A stretch of 64,000 bases of DNA, taken from the NCBI GenBank assembly GCA_050084515.1, contig CM114275.1, positions 9,548,001-9,612,000 of the forward strand, read 5' to 3'. The translations under genes and the position numbers were made by a program. This document shows, piece by piece, positions 1 through 11,828 of the stretch. Source of the stretch: Blasia pusilla (Eukaryota > Marchantiophyta > Marchantiopsida > Blasiales). Position 1 is the first letter of the stretch. Each line of letters begins with the position of its first letter. A model generated the notes under the pieces. The model ran no database searches and was not told the DNA's origin. It worked only from the letters and a program-made list of their open reading frames with translations.

Positions 1-49
1 TTTCAGTAAGATACAGCTTCGGTGGGGTACGTCACGATCCAATGCTTAC

Positions 50-2065
50 CACGTGCCAACCTCGGCGATCACCTTGACCTTCGGGCGCAAGGCTGGCAAC
101 AGAGCAAGATATTGCAGCTCGGTTTTAGACAGCACCTGCTCACCAGCCAAACCAGTAGTGATTAGCAGTGATTCACTCCCAGATGCGCTCGATCCTCGTG
201 AAGTTAGCAAGTCTACGGAACATATTCCCTGTTCTTCCCAACGCTTTCGAATTGAGCTCACGAGTTCGAGCCTGTCTTAAAGTAAAACATGTTACCTGAA
301 AACGTACGAGTCAAAGCCGCCTATCGCCTCGACACATTGATCATACATTCACAACCGCTTTATAATGTCCGAAGCTAGTGAGTGCAAACTCTCCATCCTG
401 GGACGGTTCCGTGGCTTGTAGCAAAGCGGACACATGAGCTTGAAGAGGAGGTATGACAAGTCATCCATTAACAACGATCGTTTCTTACAGAAACACACTG
501 AAAAGAAAGGACTCACGGACATACCTTTGCTTCAATTATCCACACAACCAGGCCTTTCGAGTTCGGGGGAATCAGCGACAGTCTGTGGTCGACCTCCGGT
601 GGTAAATAGAAGCGTGCAATTGCTTGCTTTCCCAGATGGGCCTACAAAAACGACTCTCGTCAGGATTGCCTTCAGAAAGTGCAGTTTCAATCTTTCTTGG
701 ATTTCTTAGTGACTTTCTTGTTGCTCCATGGAGAATTTAAACCGGGTCACAAGCAGCACGAGGCACCTCTTACCAGACAGACTCGGGCTTGAGACGGATT
801 TACGGTGAAGGGTCGCAAGCGACACTTCGTCACATCTGTGGAAAAATGTCTTCTTCGAAACTTCTGCTGCTCAGAAAACTAGGGAAGACAACGAATCTCT
901 GTACAAATGGACCCGCGGATTTTACTCAGAGAAAGAAAACTGGAACGTCCGGCTAGTTATTTTTAGTCGTTACGCGTCCGGATTCAAAGAAATATGCTTT
1001 CAGTGGGTTCAGAGTACATGGACGAAAGACTCGGAAACTTAGCTCTGGATTATTCTTGCGGTGGTGTTTGGTCAATGTGTTGGCTGTGCTGCTGGAAACT
1101 ACTCTTTCATGTGACTCTTGCTCTCCGGTGAAATCAATGTTACTAATATCGTCTCCAAAAGTTCAAGAGAACCCCGACCAGACATCCAACACCAAATCAC
1201 TGCCCCTCTCCACTGGAGACAATGACGTGTTTTTTCAAGTAACGTGGATCAAATCCGAAAGTTGGAGGCCGCTGTGTGACAACATGCGTTGAGCATGTTG
1301 TCACACAGCGGAGTGCTTAAAAGGTCCCCACGGTCATACGAATTCTTCAAATTTCAACAGAAATCTTGGACACCAGACTCAAGTTGCATTGCTGAGGCAC
1401 AGAATTCGCGGCTAAGCCTCGAGGATTTTGAAATCAACGCACTGTCAGAACTATATCACGAGGCGCCATCCATGCTGACGTACACATTCATATCTAAAGT
1501 CCATGAATCGGTCACGGGTTCGGCGATGTCCAGTGGACGTTCGCAACGAACTCAAGAGCCGACGAATTGGGAAAGCTTTCGGCTGTTTTCAAGTGCCAAC
1601 GGCGAACGTAAAGGAACATACCGGTCTCACGCCGTGAATTTTGGTGAGGTAGGCTTCGAGATCACCTAAGCCTCTCGCAGACAAATTGAGGAAGTGATAG
1701 CCCTCTCTCCTCAGGCGCGTCGCATAGCGCCCCTCGTAGCCACCCTCCGGAGGCGCGTACACAGCAATCGAGCCAAACTCCTCCACATCGTTGGACCACT
1801 TGTCTAGATCAAATCCCAACAAATCTCCTCCCACAAAATCCCCCAGCCCACAAACCACCGCACCCCTGCCGCCGCTCGCTTGCGTCCCCCGGCTCCCACC
1901 TCTGGCCAGACCAACACCCTTGAACACAAACGCGGAGCTATATCTTCGCGCTGGCAGGCCCACCGCAGAACAAATCCTCCTGCTGCTGGTGCATGGTCTC
2001 ACAATCGTCCACTGGTGAGGAGTGCTCCCGGCGTGGCATTGCGAAACACACGCATTCGCGGTCAT
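50..2065 (-). CDS. ndhN: NDH-N, nuclear-encoded subunit of the plastid NAD(P)H dehydrogenase-like complex (3' end off the window)
   Basis: NDH-N belongs to the stroma-facing subcomplex A of the plastid NDH complex, which works in cyclic electron flow and chlororespiration. Exons seen on the minus strand are 2065-1622, 641-525 and 135-50, all joined in phase with GT-AG introns. A donor follows at 49-48, so the last exon lies left of base 1. The conserved core starts near residue 75 (GDFVGGDLL), continues through EGGYEGRY and SARGLGDLEAYL, then GKQAIARFYLPPEVDHRL and KGLVVWIIEAK in exon 2, and VLSKTELQYLALLPALRPKV in exon 3. Residues 1 to about 70 are Ser/Arg/Cys-rich and fit a chloroplast transit peptide. 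The ATG at 2065 was chosen because it gives a normal transit length. Two in-frame ATGs upstream would add about 70 odd residues. No stop or frameshift is seen in the coding part, so the gene looks functional. Confidence 0.88.
642..1621 (-). other. ndhN intron 1 with a 19-bp fold-back
   Basis: This 980-base intron has donor GTATGT at 1621 and acceptor TGTAG next to 642. It contains a perfect inverted repeat, 1269-1287 against 1293-1311, with a 5-base loop. Nothing else in it is recognisable. Confidence 0.7.
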
Positions 2066-2870
2066 CGTGCACGGATGAGAGCACAGACCGCCACAACAGA
2101 AGCAGCCACGTTCACTGAGGACGCTCGATCTCACTCTATCGCTCAATTTCACGTACTCGTCTCGTGTGGACAGGAGTGACAGTGGATGAGAAAAGGAGCA
2201 CAGGGGAGTTCGTCGGAGACGGAGGATGATGTGGCGGAGGAGGTGCTTCGCTCTCCCCTCCATTTTGATTCGCGGCATTCGCCTGTTGCACTGCGCTCGA
2301 TACAAGAACACGTATCCGTGGACCGCTCGTAGTCCTCCCACATGGCACACGGCGGATGGATTGGGTCTGGTTAGATTCCGTTAGAATCGACGCACACGCG
2401 GGAAGTGGAACGAGGAAAGTTGGGAAATAAATTTCTCGCGTCCCGTGTTGTTAATCCTCCGACGAAGTTCAGGTCATTTCTACGGGTTTACCGGTTTCGT
2501 AAGGGATTATTAGGGCGACTCACTGCCGGAGTTGGGAGGCCTCCGGGAGTCGTGGCAACGGCCAATGCCCGTTTGAAGAAACAGGTACACGGCTTTTCTG
2601 GGGAAGGCAATTTTTGAAGCAAAAGATGCACTTCGATAGAAAGGAGTGATGGAAAACCCATCGGAAGTACAAAAGAGGGGGACTCAAATAGTCAAAACCT
2701 GAAGGCCACAACAAGACCAGAAAAGGAAGAAGGGGGTATTCCCCCCTAACCCAATTTTTAGGGACGTCCGAACTAGATTTTTGTCCTCTTTCGGACGATA
2801 CTAATTTTTAAATTTTTGTTTATAAAAAAAAATTATTATTCAATAAAGTCCATTCGTGTGGACTACATGC
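2066..2870 (-). promoter_or_regulatory. ndhN leader and presumed promoter region
   Basis: This is the sequence upstream of the ndhN start. It is G+C-rich up to about 2,700 and then changes abruptly to AT-rich. At about 2,800-2,850 the minus strand reads TTTTTTATAAAC within a run of A/T and could act as a TATA region. Short open frames on both strands here have low-complexity Pro/Ser/Arg translations and are not genes. No transcription start can be fixed from sequence. Confidence 0.3.
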
Positions 2871-3406
2871 GAATTTCGGGAGGAAATGAATGGCCCTATT
2901 GTCTTTATATATCCGCGCATTGATTTTTGGGTGAAGTGATGACCAATCTTTAATCCCAGGAATATCAATGGTTTATTGTCGATTACTAATCTATACTATT
3001 ACTGCAACATGGGGGTTACTATGTGAGGAAAGGAAGTAGAAGTGCAGGTTCTATAAGAAGTGAAGCCCAGCCTTTCTTGAAATCAGTTGATTTCCTTATG
3101 GGAGTAATTTTTCTATTCCGGACTTGTGCGGTGGCTTTGCAGCTTTGCAGACCTGTTCGATTGGTTGAGGGATTTGATTTGATTTTCTACTCTTGCAAAT
3201 TGCATGCAATATGTAGACTGATCAGCTGAAATTATTGCAAGATGTAGACTGATCAACTGAAATTATTTGGTCAAAATTAGAAGTCGTACATGGTTTTTCC
3301 TCACGACCTACAATAATAAGAAGGTGCACATGAGATAGAAACCTCTTTTGCAATTATACCACATGAATGTATCCTACAACTCAACCCAATATTTTCTTGT
3401 TGACAT
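2871..3406. other. Intergenic, one short tandem duplication
   Basis: No gene is seen. A 31-bp unit beginning ATGTAGACTGATCA occurs at 3211-3241 and again from 3242, with one difference in the shared part. Confidence 0.6.
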
Positions 3407-3716
3407 GGTTGCACAAAAATGGACAAGTTCTTCCTTAGGACGGACATGGACAGGCAAGTATGGACATGTCCACGGACATGGGTTTCAAGAGGTGGGACCC
3501 ATACTTTTAGTCCATGATGGAAGGCAAGGCAAGGATGAGAGGAGCAATAAGGGAGGAGGGAGTGGAGGTGGAGGGAGGAAGAAATGGGTGAGTATGAAAC
3601 ACGAAGGCAAGTAAGGGGAATGAGAAAGAAGGGAAAGGTGGGGCCCATACGGACAAGTCCTTCCATAGGACGGATATGGACACGTCCACGGACACGAAAT
3701 TTTTCCGCATGCAACC
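3407..3716. repeat. R1 repeat, copy 1 (MITE-like, 310 bp)
   Basis: The unit is bounded by GGTTGCA and its inverse TGCAACC. Inside, a block with GGACAAGT..CTTCC..TAGGACGGA occurs near each end, and the palindrome GGACATGTCC is present. The middle is a purine-rich GGAGGGAGTGGAGGTGGAGG stretch followed by GTGGGGCCCATACGGACAAG. Related copies lie at 24,940, 30,781 and 60,020, all in the same orientation. There is no coding capacity; open frames over it are low-complexity shadows. It is probably a non-autonomous DNA element, but the family is not recognised. Confidence 0.65.
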
Positions 3717-4125
3717 TTGCTTGTTGATGATAAGTTTTCTTTTTATTGTCAAAGACAAGTGTGATCAAATGTGGTCAATCGCTAGTTGATTAACCCGATA
3801 ACAATACTAACCTAATCTCCTCCCACTTGGGATTGCATGTCATAGTTAAGATGTAATCAAGCTATCTTGAGTGCCTCACAATTGCTATTACATCTTGATA
3901 AAAATGATGCATATTACGTGGACCTCCTATAAGAGAAGAGGCTAATACAATAAGTCCCCCAAACCTTATGATATCCGCATCATGTCAATATATGGCATCC
4001 TTTACATCTTGATGTAAATTAGCCCTCAGCTCCTATTGATTCAATTTCACCTATGGTAATCATTGCATCTCCACGGTGGCATAAAAACTAATCAAATATT
4101 CTTGAGTAAATCAACCAAATCGTAG
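3717..4125. other. Intergenic, nothing recognised
   Basis: AT-rich sequence without a usable open frame, RNA gene or clear repeat. Confidence 0.6.
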
Positions 4126-5480
4126 TTGATGTGCGCCTACTTTTGGTGAACATCAATCTCAAATGTTGCGGAATTGTTCGTTGAATAGTTCACGCTCACT
4201 CTATTTATATGCACCCAAACACACTCTCATGAGTCTTGGTTTTAGTCAACCAGCCTTGCAACTCCCTAAGTTCTCAACTTGGCCATTCATCAAGCACAAT
4301 AGGTCCTAACTCCTCACTTCCCAACACGAGCAAGTCTTTCTAAACTTTGGACATACTTTCTAGATAGTCTAGACTCCTAAAATGATGCTCACATGCACAA
4401 AGGTTCCAACTTTCTAATAGAACTGCTTGAGTCCCTAATGCACACCGCATAAGACCCAAGAAATGAATCAAGGATTGGAATCCAAGGGTGACCTCCAAAA
4501 TTTACTCCCTTGGACTTGGCTTGATGTTCACATATGAATCCCAACACTAATCTTCCAATCCATTCCGTGCCCTTGGTTTGCCTCAAGGCTCCCCAAAGTA
4601 GAGTTCAAGTCCCAAGCATCCTCAGAGATTCTCCCCCTCATAAATAAATTTAGGATTCTTTGACCTTTCCCCGCCTTTGGGAAAGTTCTCTCGGGCCGCT
4701 CCTTTTGGCCCTCAACCCAATTATACTTCTGAAAATTTCAGGGTCGTTTCTTGACCTCTTCTTGTACGTTTATGTGAATCTTTGGTGCATAGGAATAGCA
4801 TTAGCTTTCCAAAGCCACCTTATTTGTCCCAAATCCACATCGGGTCTGGCCGTTATGACCTAAAATCCCAAATGCTAGTGAAGATTTGATTCCGGCTCCC
4901 ATCCACTTTCGCAACAACTCTTCTTAGACTTGACTCTTCTAAAGTTTTACTTCACATTTGATCAAATTTTCTTGAGTTGTGACCTTAACACATGAAATTC
5001 TTAGCCTTTCTCATGTCTGATATATATCTCATGTCTCCTTCAAGAGACTTCTTCAACGGAGCAGACGCTGCGGAGGAAGAGTCGATTGTATTATTGCCTG
5101 TTGTTGTTTGTTTGCTTGTCTTCAGGGAAGTGTGGAGTCCTTGGCTGGGAATTCGGTCGCATGACCGGAGACGGGGTCCTTTGACGTGGCGAAGAGAACA
5201 TGGAAACGCATTGAAATCTGCGGCCGCACCTTTTCGCTGGCCACATCGCCGAGCACAGCTGGGGAATTGTAGCCAACATTTCGGGTGCAGAACGCGATTC
5301 CTTTCCTCATTTTCCTGTCTTCTTTTCGCATCTCTACTTTTCTTTCCTTTTCCTTCACTTCTGCTATCATGTTGTTGTCATTCTGCTGATGCGAAACATT
5401 GCATTGATGCGAAACATCCATCCTAGTACAAGACTACTAGAGTCATAATGTTTCGCATCAGTGCACATTTGGTTAGAGGG
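4126..5480 (+). repeat. R2 repeat, copy a (LTR-like, interrupted)
   Basis: This is one of four related blocks; the others start at about 5,566, 50,850 and 58,310. Shared landmarks in order are a GCGCCTACT-type start, CCCAAACACACTC, GTTCTCAACTTGG..ATTCATCAAGC, CTCCAAAATT..TCCCTTGGACTT, CCAATCCATTCC, GGCTCCCCAAAG, TTTTGGCCCTCAACCCAA, and an end with CATCCATCCTAGT..GTCGCAATAG. A length near 1 kb without the insert, several copies and no coding capacity fit an LTR, but terminal TG..CA and a target duplication could not be fixed. A 350-bp unrelated segment splits this copy at about 5,058-5,409. Confidence 0.55.
5058..5409. other. G+C-richer foreign segment inside R2 copy a
   Basis: The other R2 copies pass directly from the CTTCTAACG-type sequence to GCATCCATCC. 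Here about 350 bp intervene, with a composition unlike the flanks, including a NotI-type GCGGCCGC site. Its right end carries CTGATGCGAAACATT (5386-5400), an exact inverse of host repeat bases 5447-5461, and a second TGATGCGAAACAT follows. No protein match was recognised in six frames. It may be a captured gene fragment or templated filler DNA. Confidence 0.45.
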
Positions 5481-5565
5481 TCGCAATAGTAGAAATCGAT
5501 TGTCATCTTCTTCTCCAACTTGAGCTTGGAGTAAAAAATATGAAAATTTTAATGCCTTAACTTTC

Positions 5566-6560
5566 ATGCGCCTACTCTCCCAAATGTCGATCTCATGTAG
5601 TGTGGAAGCTTCCGCTCAATAGGACACTCTCACATTGCTAATCTACACCCAAACACACCTACATTAGTCCCAATTTGAGTCCATTAACCTTACGTCTCCC
5701 CGAGAGTTCAAATCTGGCCATTCATCAAGCTAAACAGTTCCCACCCGTCACCGCCAAGTCTTCTTAGACTTGTGACAGACTTCCTAGATAGTCCACACAC
5801 CTAAAACAACCCTCGCGCACTTGGCGGTTTCAATTTTCTGATGAATCTCGAACGAGTCTCTAATCGAGACCCAAAATATGAATCTTGGGTTGAGGTTTAA
5901 GGTTCAAATCGATAATTCGCTCACTTGGACTTGGTTTGGTGTCCATATCCTGAAGCCGACCTCTCGATCCATTCTGTGTCCTTCATTCCCCCCACGGCTT
6001 CCCAAAGTAGAGTTTGGGTTCCAAGCACCCCTTGGAGACCCTCCCCCTTAGATGTAATTCTAGAGATCTCCACCCCTCCCCATCTTTGGAAAATTCCTCT
6101 GCGGATGCTCATTTGGCCTTCAACCCAACTACCAAATGGAATCTCATAGTTGAGTGGAAATTTCTCAATTTGTGTTCATGCATTTGTCTGGATCTTTACT
6201 GCATTTGATTTTTTTGCATAAGCTTTCCAAGTCCACCTTATTCATCTCATCCCAAACTCACCTTGGGTCTAGTCATTATAATCTTACACCTTGAAAAACG
6301 CTCAAACGCTAGTCGAGTTCCAAATCCTCCTAGCGCCTAACTCTCATGGGACTTGAGCTCCTCTCAAGTTTTGCTTCATGTTTGGTCCTCGTTTACTAGG
6401 TAATGACCCTTCTCACTTGAAATTCTTAACCTTGCTCGCATCTCACATCTCATGTCTCATTCCAAAAACTCCTCTGATGTGCATCCATCCTATTGTGAGC
6501 CTACTAGAGTTTTGATGTTCTGCATCATTGCATGTTTGGCTGTAGGGATCATGATAAAGA
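5566..6560 (+). repeat. R2 repeat, copy b (LTR-like)
   Basis: Same order of landmarks as copy a and in the same orientation, separated from it by only about 90 bp. It is more diverged. It ends around GCATCCATCCTATTGTGAGCC and GTAGGGATCATG. Confidence 0.55.
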
Positions 6561-6887
6561 CACTCTTAATCCTCTTCTCCTATATTCTATCGCCATCAAC
6601 TCTCTCTTCCTTCCAATCATCCGACACTTGTACCAGCGTTGTGGCATCTTGGACTCTCTGAAATGGCATTATTGTATACCAACATGCTTCAAACACCAAT
6701 TTTAACAAATTTCGTCTTTTAGAAAATTGATTTTGTTCTAATATCAATATTCATGGACAACAAGGTTGGGAAATGTTTTTGTGTTTTTGCCTCACTATTG
6801 TGAATTATAGTCATTAGTTTTGGATATTGTTACTAAAATTCAAAGAGTTTACTCCAAACAATGTGACGTTGTATTGCTTAGGGTCAA
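6561..6887. other. Intergenic, nothing recognised
   Basis: AT-rich, no supported gene or repeat. Confidence 0.6.
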
Positions 6888-7036
6888 TGACTTAGGTTTA
6901 GGGTATAGGGTGTATGGTTTAGGGTTCAAGGTCTATGACTCAGAGTTTAAGGTTTAGGGTTTATTGGTTAGGATTAAGGGTCTAGGTAGATGATTAAGGG
7001 ATTAGGGCTTAACATTTATGGCTTAGGGTTTAAGGT
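6888..7036 (+). repeat. Degenerate telomere-type tract (TTTAGGG-like)
   Basis: Many TTTAGGG, TTAAGGG, TTTAAGG and TATAGGG heptamers follow each other with small changes, all G-rich on the plus strand. This is the plant telomere unit in decayed form, so an interstitial telomeric-like tract or a telomere-motif minisatellite. Confidence 0.6.
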
Positions 7037-7275
7037 CAACCTTCAAAGCGCTAGTGACTCCACATGTCCCTAAGATTGCTGCATCTCTTGGGGGTGGGAT
7101 CCTTCTTATCATTGTTTGTGCAGGTTCTCGACCCATAGTTCTCAAAGAAGCCTTTGAAGCGCTATTGGCTCCACTTGTCTCTAACATCGAGGTGTTTTTT
7201 GTCCCTTCATTTTTGGGAGATGCCACATTTTATGGCCTAGCAGCTTTCTTCGACGATGTACCTCTTGCTTAAGCC
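7037..7275 (+). other. Unrecognised small open frame, probably not a gene
   Basis: A plus-strand open frame ends at the TAA at 7270-7272. Its translation is hydrophobic, and two related segments (AAGCGCTAGTGACTCCACATGTC and its diverged copy about 110 bp later) show internal duplication. No ATG, splice context or family is recognised. Confidence 0.2.
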
Positions 7276-7554
7276 ATAGGCCTTGGAGCTTGAGTTCTAG
7301 CATGTGTATCATTTTTCTATGCATTTACACGTTTACTTATCAAATTTTGTCTAATGTTTGTAGAATGTATTGGTTCGAGAGCAACCTCTAAGTCATTCTC
7401 AAGGATAGCATTTACTAATTTAATAAGTTGCAAGTCACAAACAACTGATCACTAAGACGTCAACTTAGTACACGTTCCATTGACTGATGCATGAACGCAC
7501 AACTATAAGGACTTTGTATCGCAATGACGCCTTTATGGAGCTGAAAGTTAAGTA

Positions 7555-8090
7555 TGGAGACACTCAACAGAATGAGAACCTAAGATGCTTTAGGAATCAT
7601 TAATTGGGTTGCTCAACTGAGTTGGAGAATTTGATGACGTTCCAAACTACTTTTCTATTTCCTACAGTCCCTTGCTCTTCTTTTCTCCCTGTGGAAGGCG
7701 AGGACGCTTCACATAATGAAAGCTTAAGTTATGATGTAGACATATTGAGGGAAAGAGGAGGGAAGAAAAACTTGGGTTAGGAATCATTGTTTGGGTTGCT
7801 CACATGAGGAGAAGAAGTCGATGACGTTCCAATCTACTTTTTCGTCCCCTACACTCCCTTGCTCTACTTTTCTCCCTATGGAGGGCAAAGACACTCGACA
7901 TAATAAGAGCTTAAGTTCTGATGTAGACACATTAAGAGAAAGAGGAGGGAGGAAAGTATGAGTAAAGAATCATTACTTGGGTTTTTCACGTGAGTAGGTG
8001 AAGTCGATGATATTCTTGTTAGCTTTCCCATCCCCTACGGTCCCTCGGTCTCTTTTTCTCCTTGTTGAGGTTAAAGAAGCAACATAATCA
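7555..8090. repeat. Tandem repeat, about 187-bp unit, ~2.8 copies
   Basis: The marker GAATCATT..TTGGGTT occurs at about 7592, 7779 and 7965, giving spacings of 187 and 186. The blocks TGATGACGTTCCAA, CCCTTGCTCTTCTTTTCTCC and AGAGCTTAAGTT recur at the same interval. The unit size is typical of plant satellite monomers. Confidence 0.65.
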
Positions 8091-10157
8091 CAACTAAAAC
8101 ATCCATTTAAAAGAAATAAGATGTAGGATGTAGATAAATTTAGGAGAATCACAGAGATTATGTAAATTTCTCATCGTTGTTGGAGATTTTGATGTTGACA
8201 TCTACTTGGCCCTGTCGTTCAATACTTCATCATCATGTTCTCCCTCAGAAGTCAACGTCGATAGTCCAAGTGATTTTCCACCAATCGATGGTGGTTGCTT
8301 TGCAAAAGGATACTTATATTAGAATTCTACTTGTATCTACAATCTCTCACTATCCTAGTGAAAATCATCAAGATTTTTCATAATGAGTGTTTAAATTTGA
8401 ACTAACGATATTTTCTCCTAGCGGAATACCAAGACGAATGAAGAGTAACTAAGACACTATTCTCCCTTGTCAAAATTAAATTTTGAGGGTTCAATAAATC
8501 GGTCAATGTCACCCTCTCATTATTTAAGGGATGTGATCAATCACCTTCACCCCTCTCTGTGACTTCATTATCCTAATCTTGGAAATCAGCCACAATTAGA
8601 TATCAGCCTTAATGATTGAACTCAATAATCATGGGAATAGGAAAAAACTAATGTCATTCAAAGCAAAAAAAAACCGCAACTTACTTATGATTCAACTTTA
8701 TCTGACTTGACTTTGGTTTCATCATGGTCGTCCGCATCCTTTTCGATTCTTGGCATCCGCAAGCTTCTTGGCGTCCGAAAGTGCAACCCTTCTTTCAGGT
8801 TCACACTTCACTATTGGGGTAGTCCTTAAAAAGACTACGGTTTGAATCGAGGGTTTGAATCACTCTTTAAGAAGTGATCAAATTTCAAGCAAATGTCAAA
8901 CAATGTTGTCGTAGGCACTTGCGGACAGAAATCTTGGAAATGGATGCCCAAAACCTATGAAGGTACCAACTCCGAGAATTAGTATGTGTCATTCAAATGA
9001 GAATTAGATTGCATGTAATCATGATCAGAACTTAGGTTCCAAATGAGAAACTCACCACTAGAGTCGTTGGTACACAACACCTGGATTGACCACAACATCC
9101 ATCTTCCTCAATCCAACTTTTGACAACCTGTTGAAAATCTCCATAATGTCACCCATTCAAAACTCATTCTCTTGAGGATTGGAAAGAATCTATACTTGCT
9201 GACCATATCCCTTGTGTGGCTTAGGGATGTGCAAAGAACTTTTCTGCCAAGGACTCTATTTATAGTGGCAAGTTATTCGTCCACAATAGACTCATTAAAA
9301 CCATCGCTAAATACCGTGATGACAACCATCAGACTTCCACCACTCTCGATCTTCTGTCTCCTTGACTCTATCATTCGAATGTGATTGTGCAAGGAATCAC
9401 TAGAAGAAAAAGGGGACTTTGTAACTCTAGACCCAATGACTGCTTGCCTTAATATAACTCGATTGTGACTCAATTGGTCATTATATGCTCATGTGGTCAC
9501 ATGTGTAGTCATATTCAGTCACATTCAAAATTCATAAGACCCACTTGAGTAAGAACTGAAAAATGACTTCAAACTTTGAGTCATCAAATAAAATATACTA
9601 GCTTTGGTGGAGAAAAATCTTCCACATCCGTGAAGATTGCTTATGTGGCTTCCACATCAACGTTTAGGGATTAGGTGATATGAGGCGCACAAACAAGAGA
9701 AGGAGTTTAAGGCGCAAGGGTTTGACCAAGGAATCCATGCTAAGACAAGAAGGTTTGGAGGAAGAGGGTCAAGTCCGAGTGCAAAGAAGTGAGAGGGCGC
9801 ACGAAGCTAAGAGGAGGTGGGAGGGCAGAGGTGCAAAGGGCAGTTTGAAGAAGGCAAGCAAAAAGGAAGGAGAAGAGAGAGCGATCGAGAGGAAGGAGAA
9901 AATTTTGATAGAGGGAAAGAGAGGAGTAGAGGCATGATAGGGAGGAGAAAAGACTAGAAGAGATTCAAGAGCCAAGGTAGGCACAATCAGCCCAAAGCTA
10001 CAATTGTGAGATGGACATAAGTACCAAACGGTGTTCCACTTCGTGCTCAAGGATTTTTAGGCCAAATCAAGGTGAAAAAGCAATTAGTTTGAGAAATTAC
10101 TAGAGAGGGTATGGAGTTTTGCTCTTCTCCAGGTTTAACGAGATTGCTGCAATTTTA
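8091..10157. other. Intergenic, nothing firm
   Basis: No gene is recognised. 9,680-9,960 is a purine-rich GAGGAAG-type stretch that yields an Arg/Lys/Glu-rich open frame, which is low complexity. Confidence 0.55.
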
Positions 10158-10190
10158 TAAACTCGTTGGTACATGCTACCAACGAGTTTA
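10158..10190. repeat. Short fold-back, 14-bp arms
   Basis: TAAACTCGTTGGTA at 10158-10171 is followed after CATGC by its exact inverse at 10177-10190. Confidence 0.7.
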
Positions 10191-11828
10191 CAAACGTTTT
10201 AAATGACTAGAAGTCCATAAATAATCGTAAAAAACCACCACCCAAAAAAACTCATCAATTGACTTAAGTCCCTCTATTAGGCTCATGTATGGAACATGTG
10301 CCTTACTACTTGTAGGTTCAATTGGAACGATGATGATGGGTGTGATTGTAATAAATGCATATGCGTGACTTGAATGTAGGTCGACAACTGCGATAGTGGG
10401 CAAGTTTAGGGTCTAGAGTTTAAACAAACATAATCTTGCTGCATTTTTTTGCCTTCTTGAGGTTTGTTTCCATTGTGAAGTGGATTATCACCTTCTAAAT
10501 CTTACAATAAAATGACAACTTGTAAGAAAATCTTGATGGTATGTGCATTAATTTGACATATTTCTTTCCAAAATTGGCGACCAATTACATGCGTACATAA
10601 CACAAATAAACAGCCAACGTATATAACCCAAGTTAAGCGTGGACCTCCCTTCTTTGATTTGGTCCTAAGAAGGCACCGAAAAACTTTTTTCATTTGTGCC
10701 CTCCTCTATCGCAGTTGTCGACCTTCCCACGACCCACAATGGAGCTGATTTGTTTTTTTCATTTCTAAGAGCTTAATAATAATAATAATAAAACAACGTA
10801 ATTCATTTAAAGTTTGACAGACCTTACATTTACTGACACAGACCTCATCTGGTCAGTTTCACGAGTTCACATATTATTTAAGTATCCATAAAGCCTAAGT
10901 GCTCTATACCTTCCACCTCGAAGACGGGAAAAATCTCCAACAAGGCCATACACGTCCCAATCGCGTAGTACAAGTCTTTAAGACGGATCGGTCTACAGTG
11001 TGGACTGCTCATCCGCACCTATTCACACATATGTCAGAGGCCACTGAAATTGCCGGAGGCACCTGCCAAGACCATCAAGTATACATGACGAGATGACTTT
11101 TGCTCAAAAGCACCGGTCTGGTAAACATGATAGATAATCCTGTGCATGAAACGATAGTAGGATGGCTACTTTCAGGGCCTGAAGAGTGGCGTGAACACAA
11201 ATACCGGCGGCCTTCTCTTCAAAATATTTGAAGATAACACTGCCAGACCCAGAATATCATCTATTCCATTTGAGGCATTGACCCTGTGTAGATTTAAATC
11301 CCGCATTTCTCACTCTTACATGATTTGTATCTCATCAAAACTTCCTGCATCGAATGTTTGAGCTTGTGAAGTTTCTCGACTTGCAATACTGAAATTTTAG
11401 GACACTTTCGAAAGTAGTGGAGTTCTAGAACAATTGCTAGCAGAAAATGTAAGTTGGAAAATATGTCCCGACATTTTCATTTACTGGACAAACAGACATA
11501 TTTAAGTGTGTTCCAAAATCCAAAATGTTGTGACCTCAAATCAAAATATGTTCCAACCAGGAGTGGTTCCTGCTTTAATTTGTGTAGTGCCAAGTTTGGT
11601 GAACGACCCCAATTCCACAATGCAGTGTCTTTACACTTCCGGAGATAAATACTATAGAACCAACCTTAAGGTGGAGAAAAGCAATGACGGTAGAAGTGCT
11701 TGCTGAACTTCTTTGAGATGGCAGCTGAAGGAGCCCCTAACTTCCAGCTATCATACTCACATGTCTGCCGCTCCCAACATAAATAGGGGCCTGCCAGAGA
11801 GGGCCAGTTTGGAGATGCATGGGGACCA
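10191..11828. other. 3' flank and probable 3' UTR of the HD-Zip III gene
   Basis: No other gene is recognised. The part nearest 11,828 should hold the HD-Zip III 3' UTR, but no clear polyadenylation signal lets me fix its end. Confidence 0.4.

Noticed and set aside
2136-2348. Pro/Ser-rich frames upstream of ndhN
   Set aside because: They overlap the ndhN leader in other frames and show only low-complexity translation.
3301-3768. 155-codon minus-strand frame
   Set aside because: It covers R1 copy 1; equivalent frames appear over the other R1 copies and are shadows of the repeat.
9680-9937. 85-codon basic open frame
   Set aside because: Purine-rich low-complexity DNA gives Arg/Lys/Glu on one strand; no ATG context or family.
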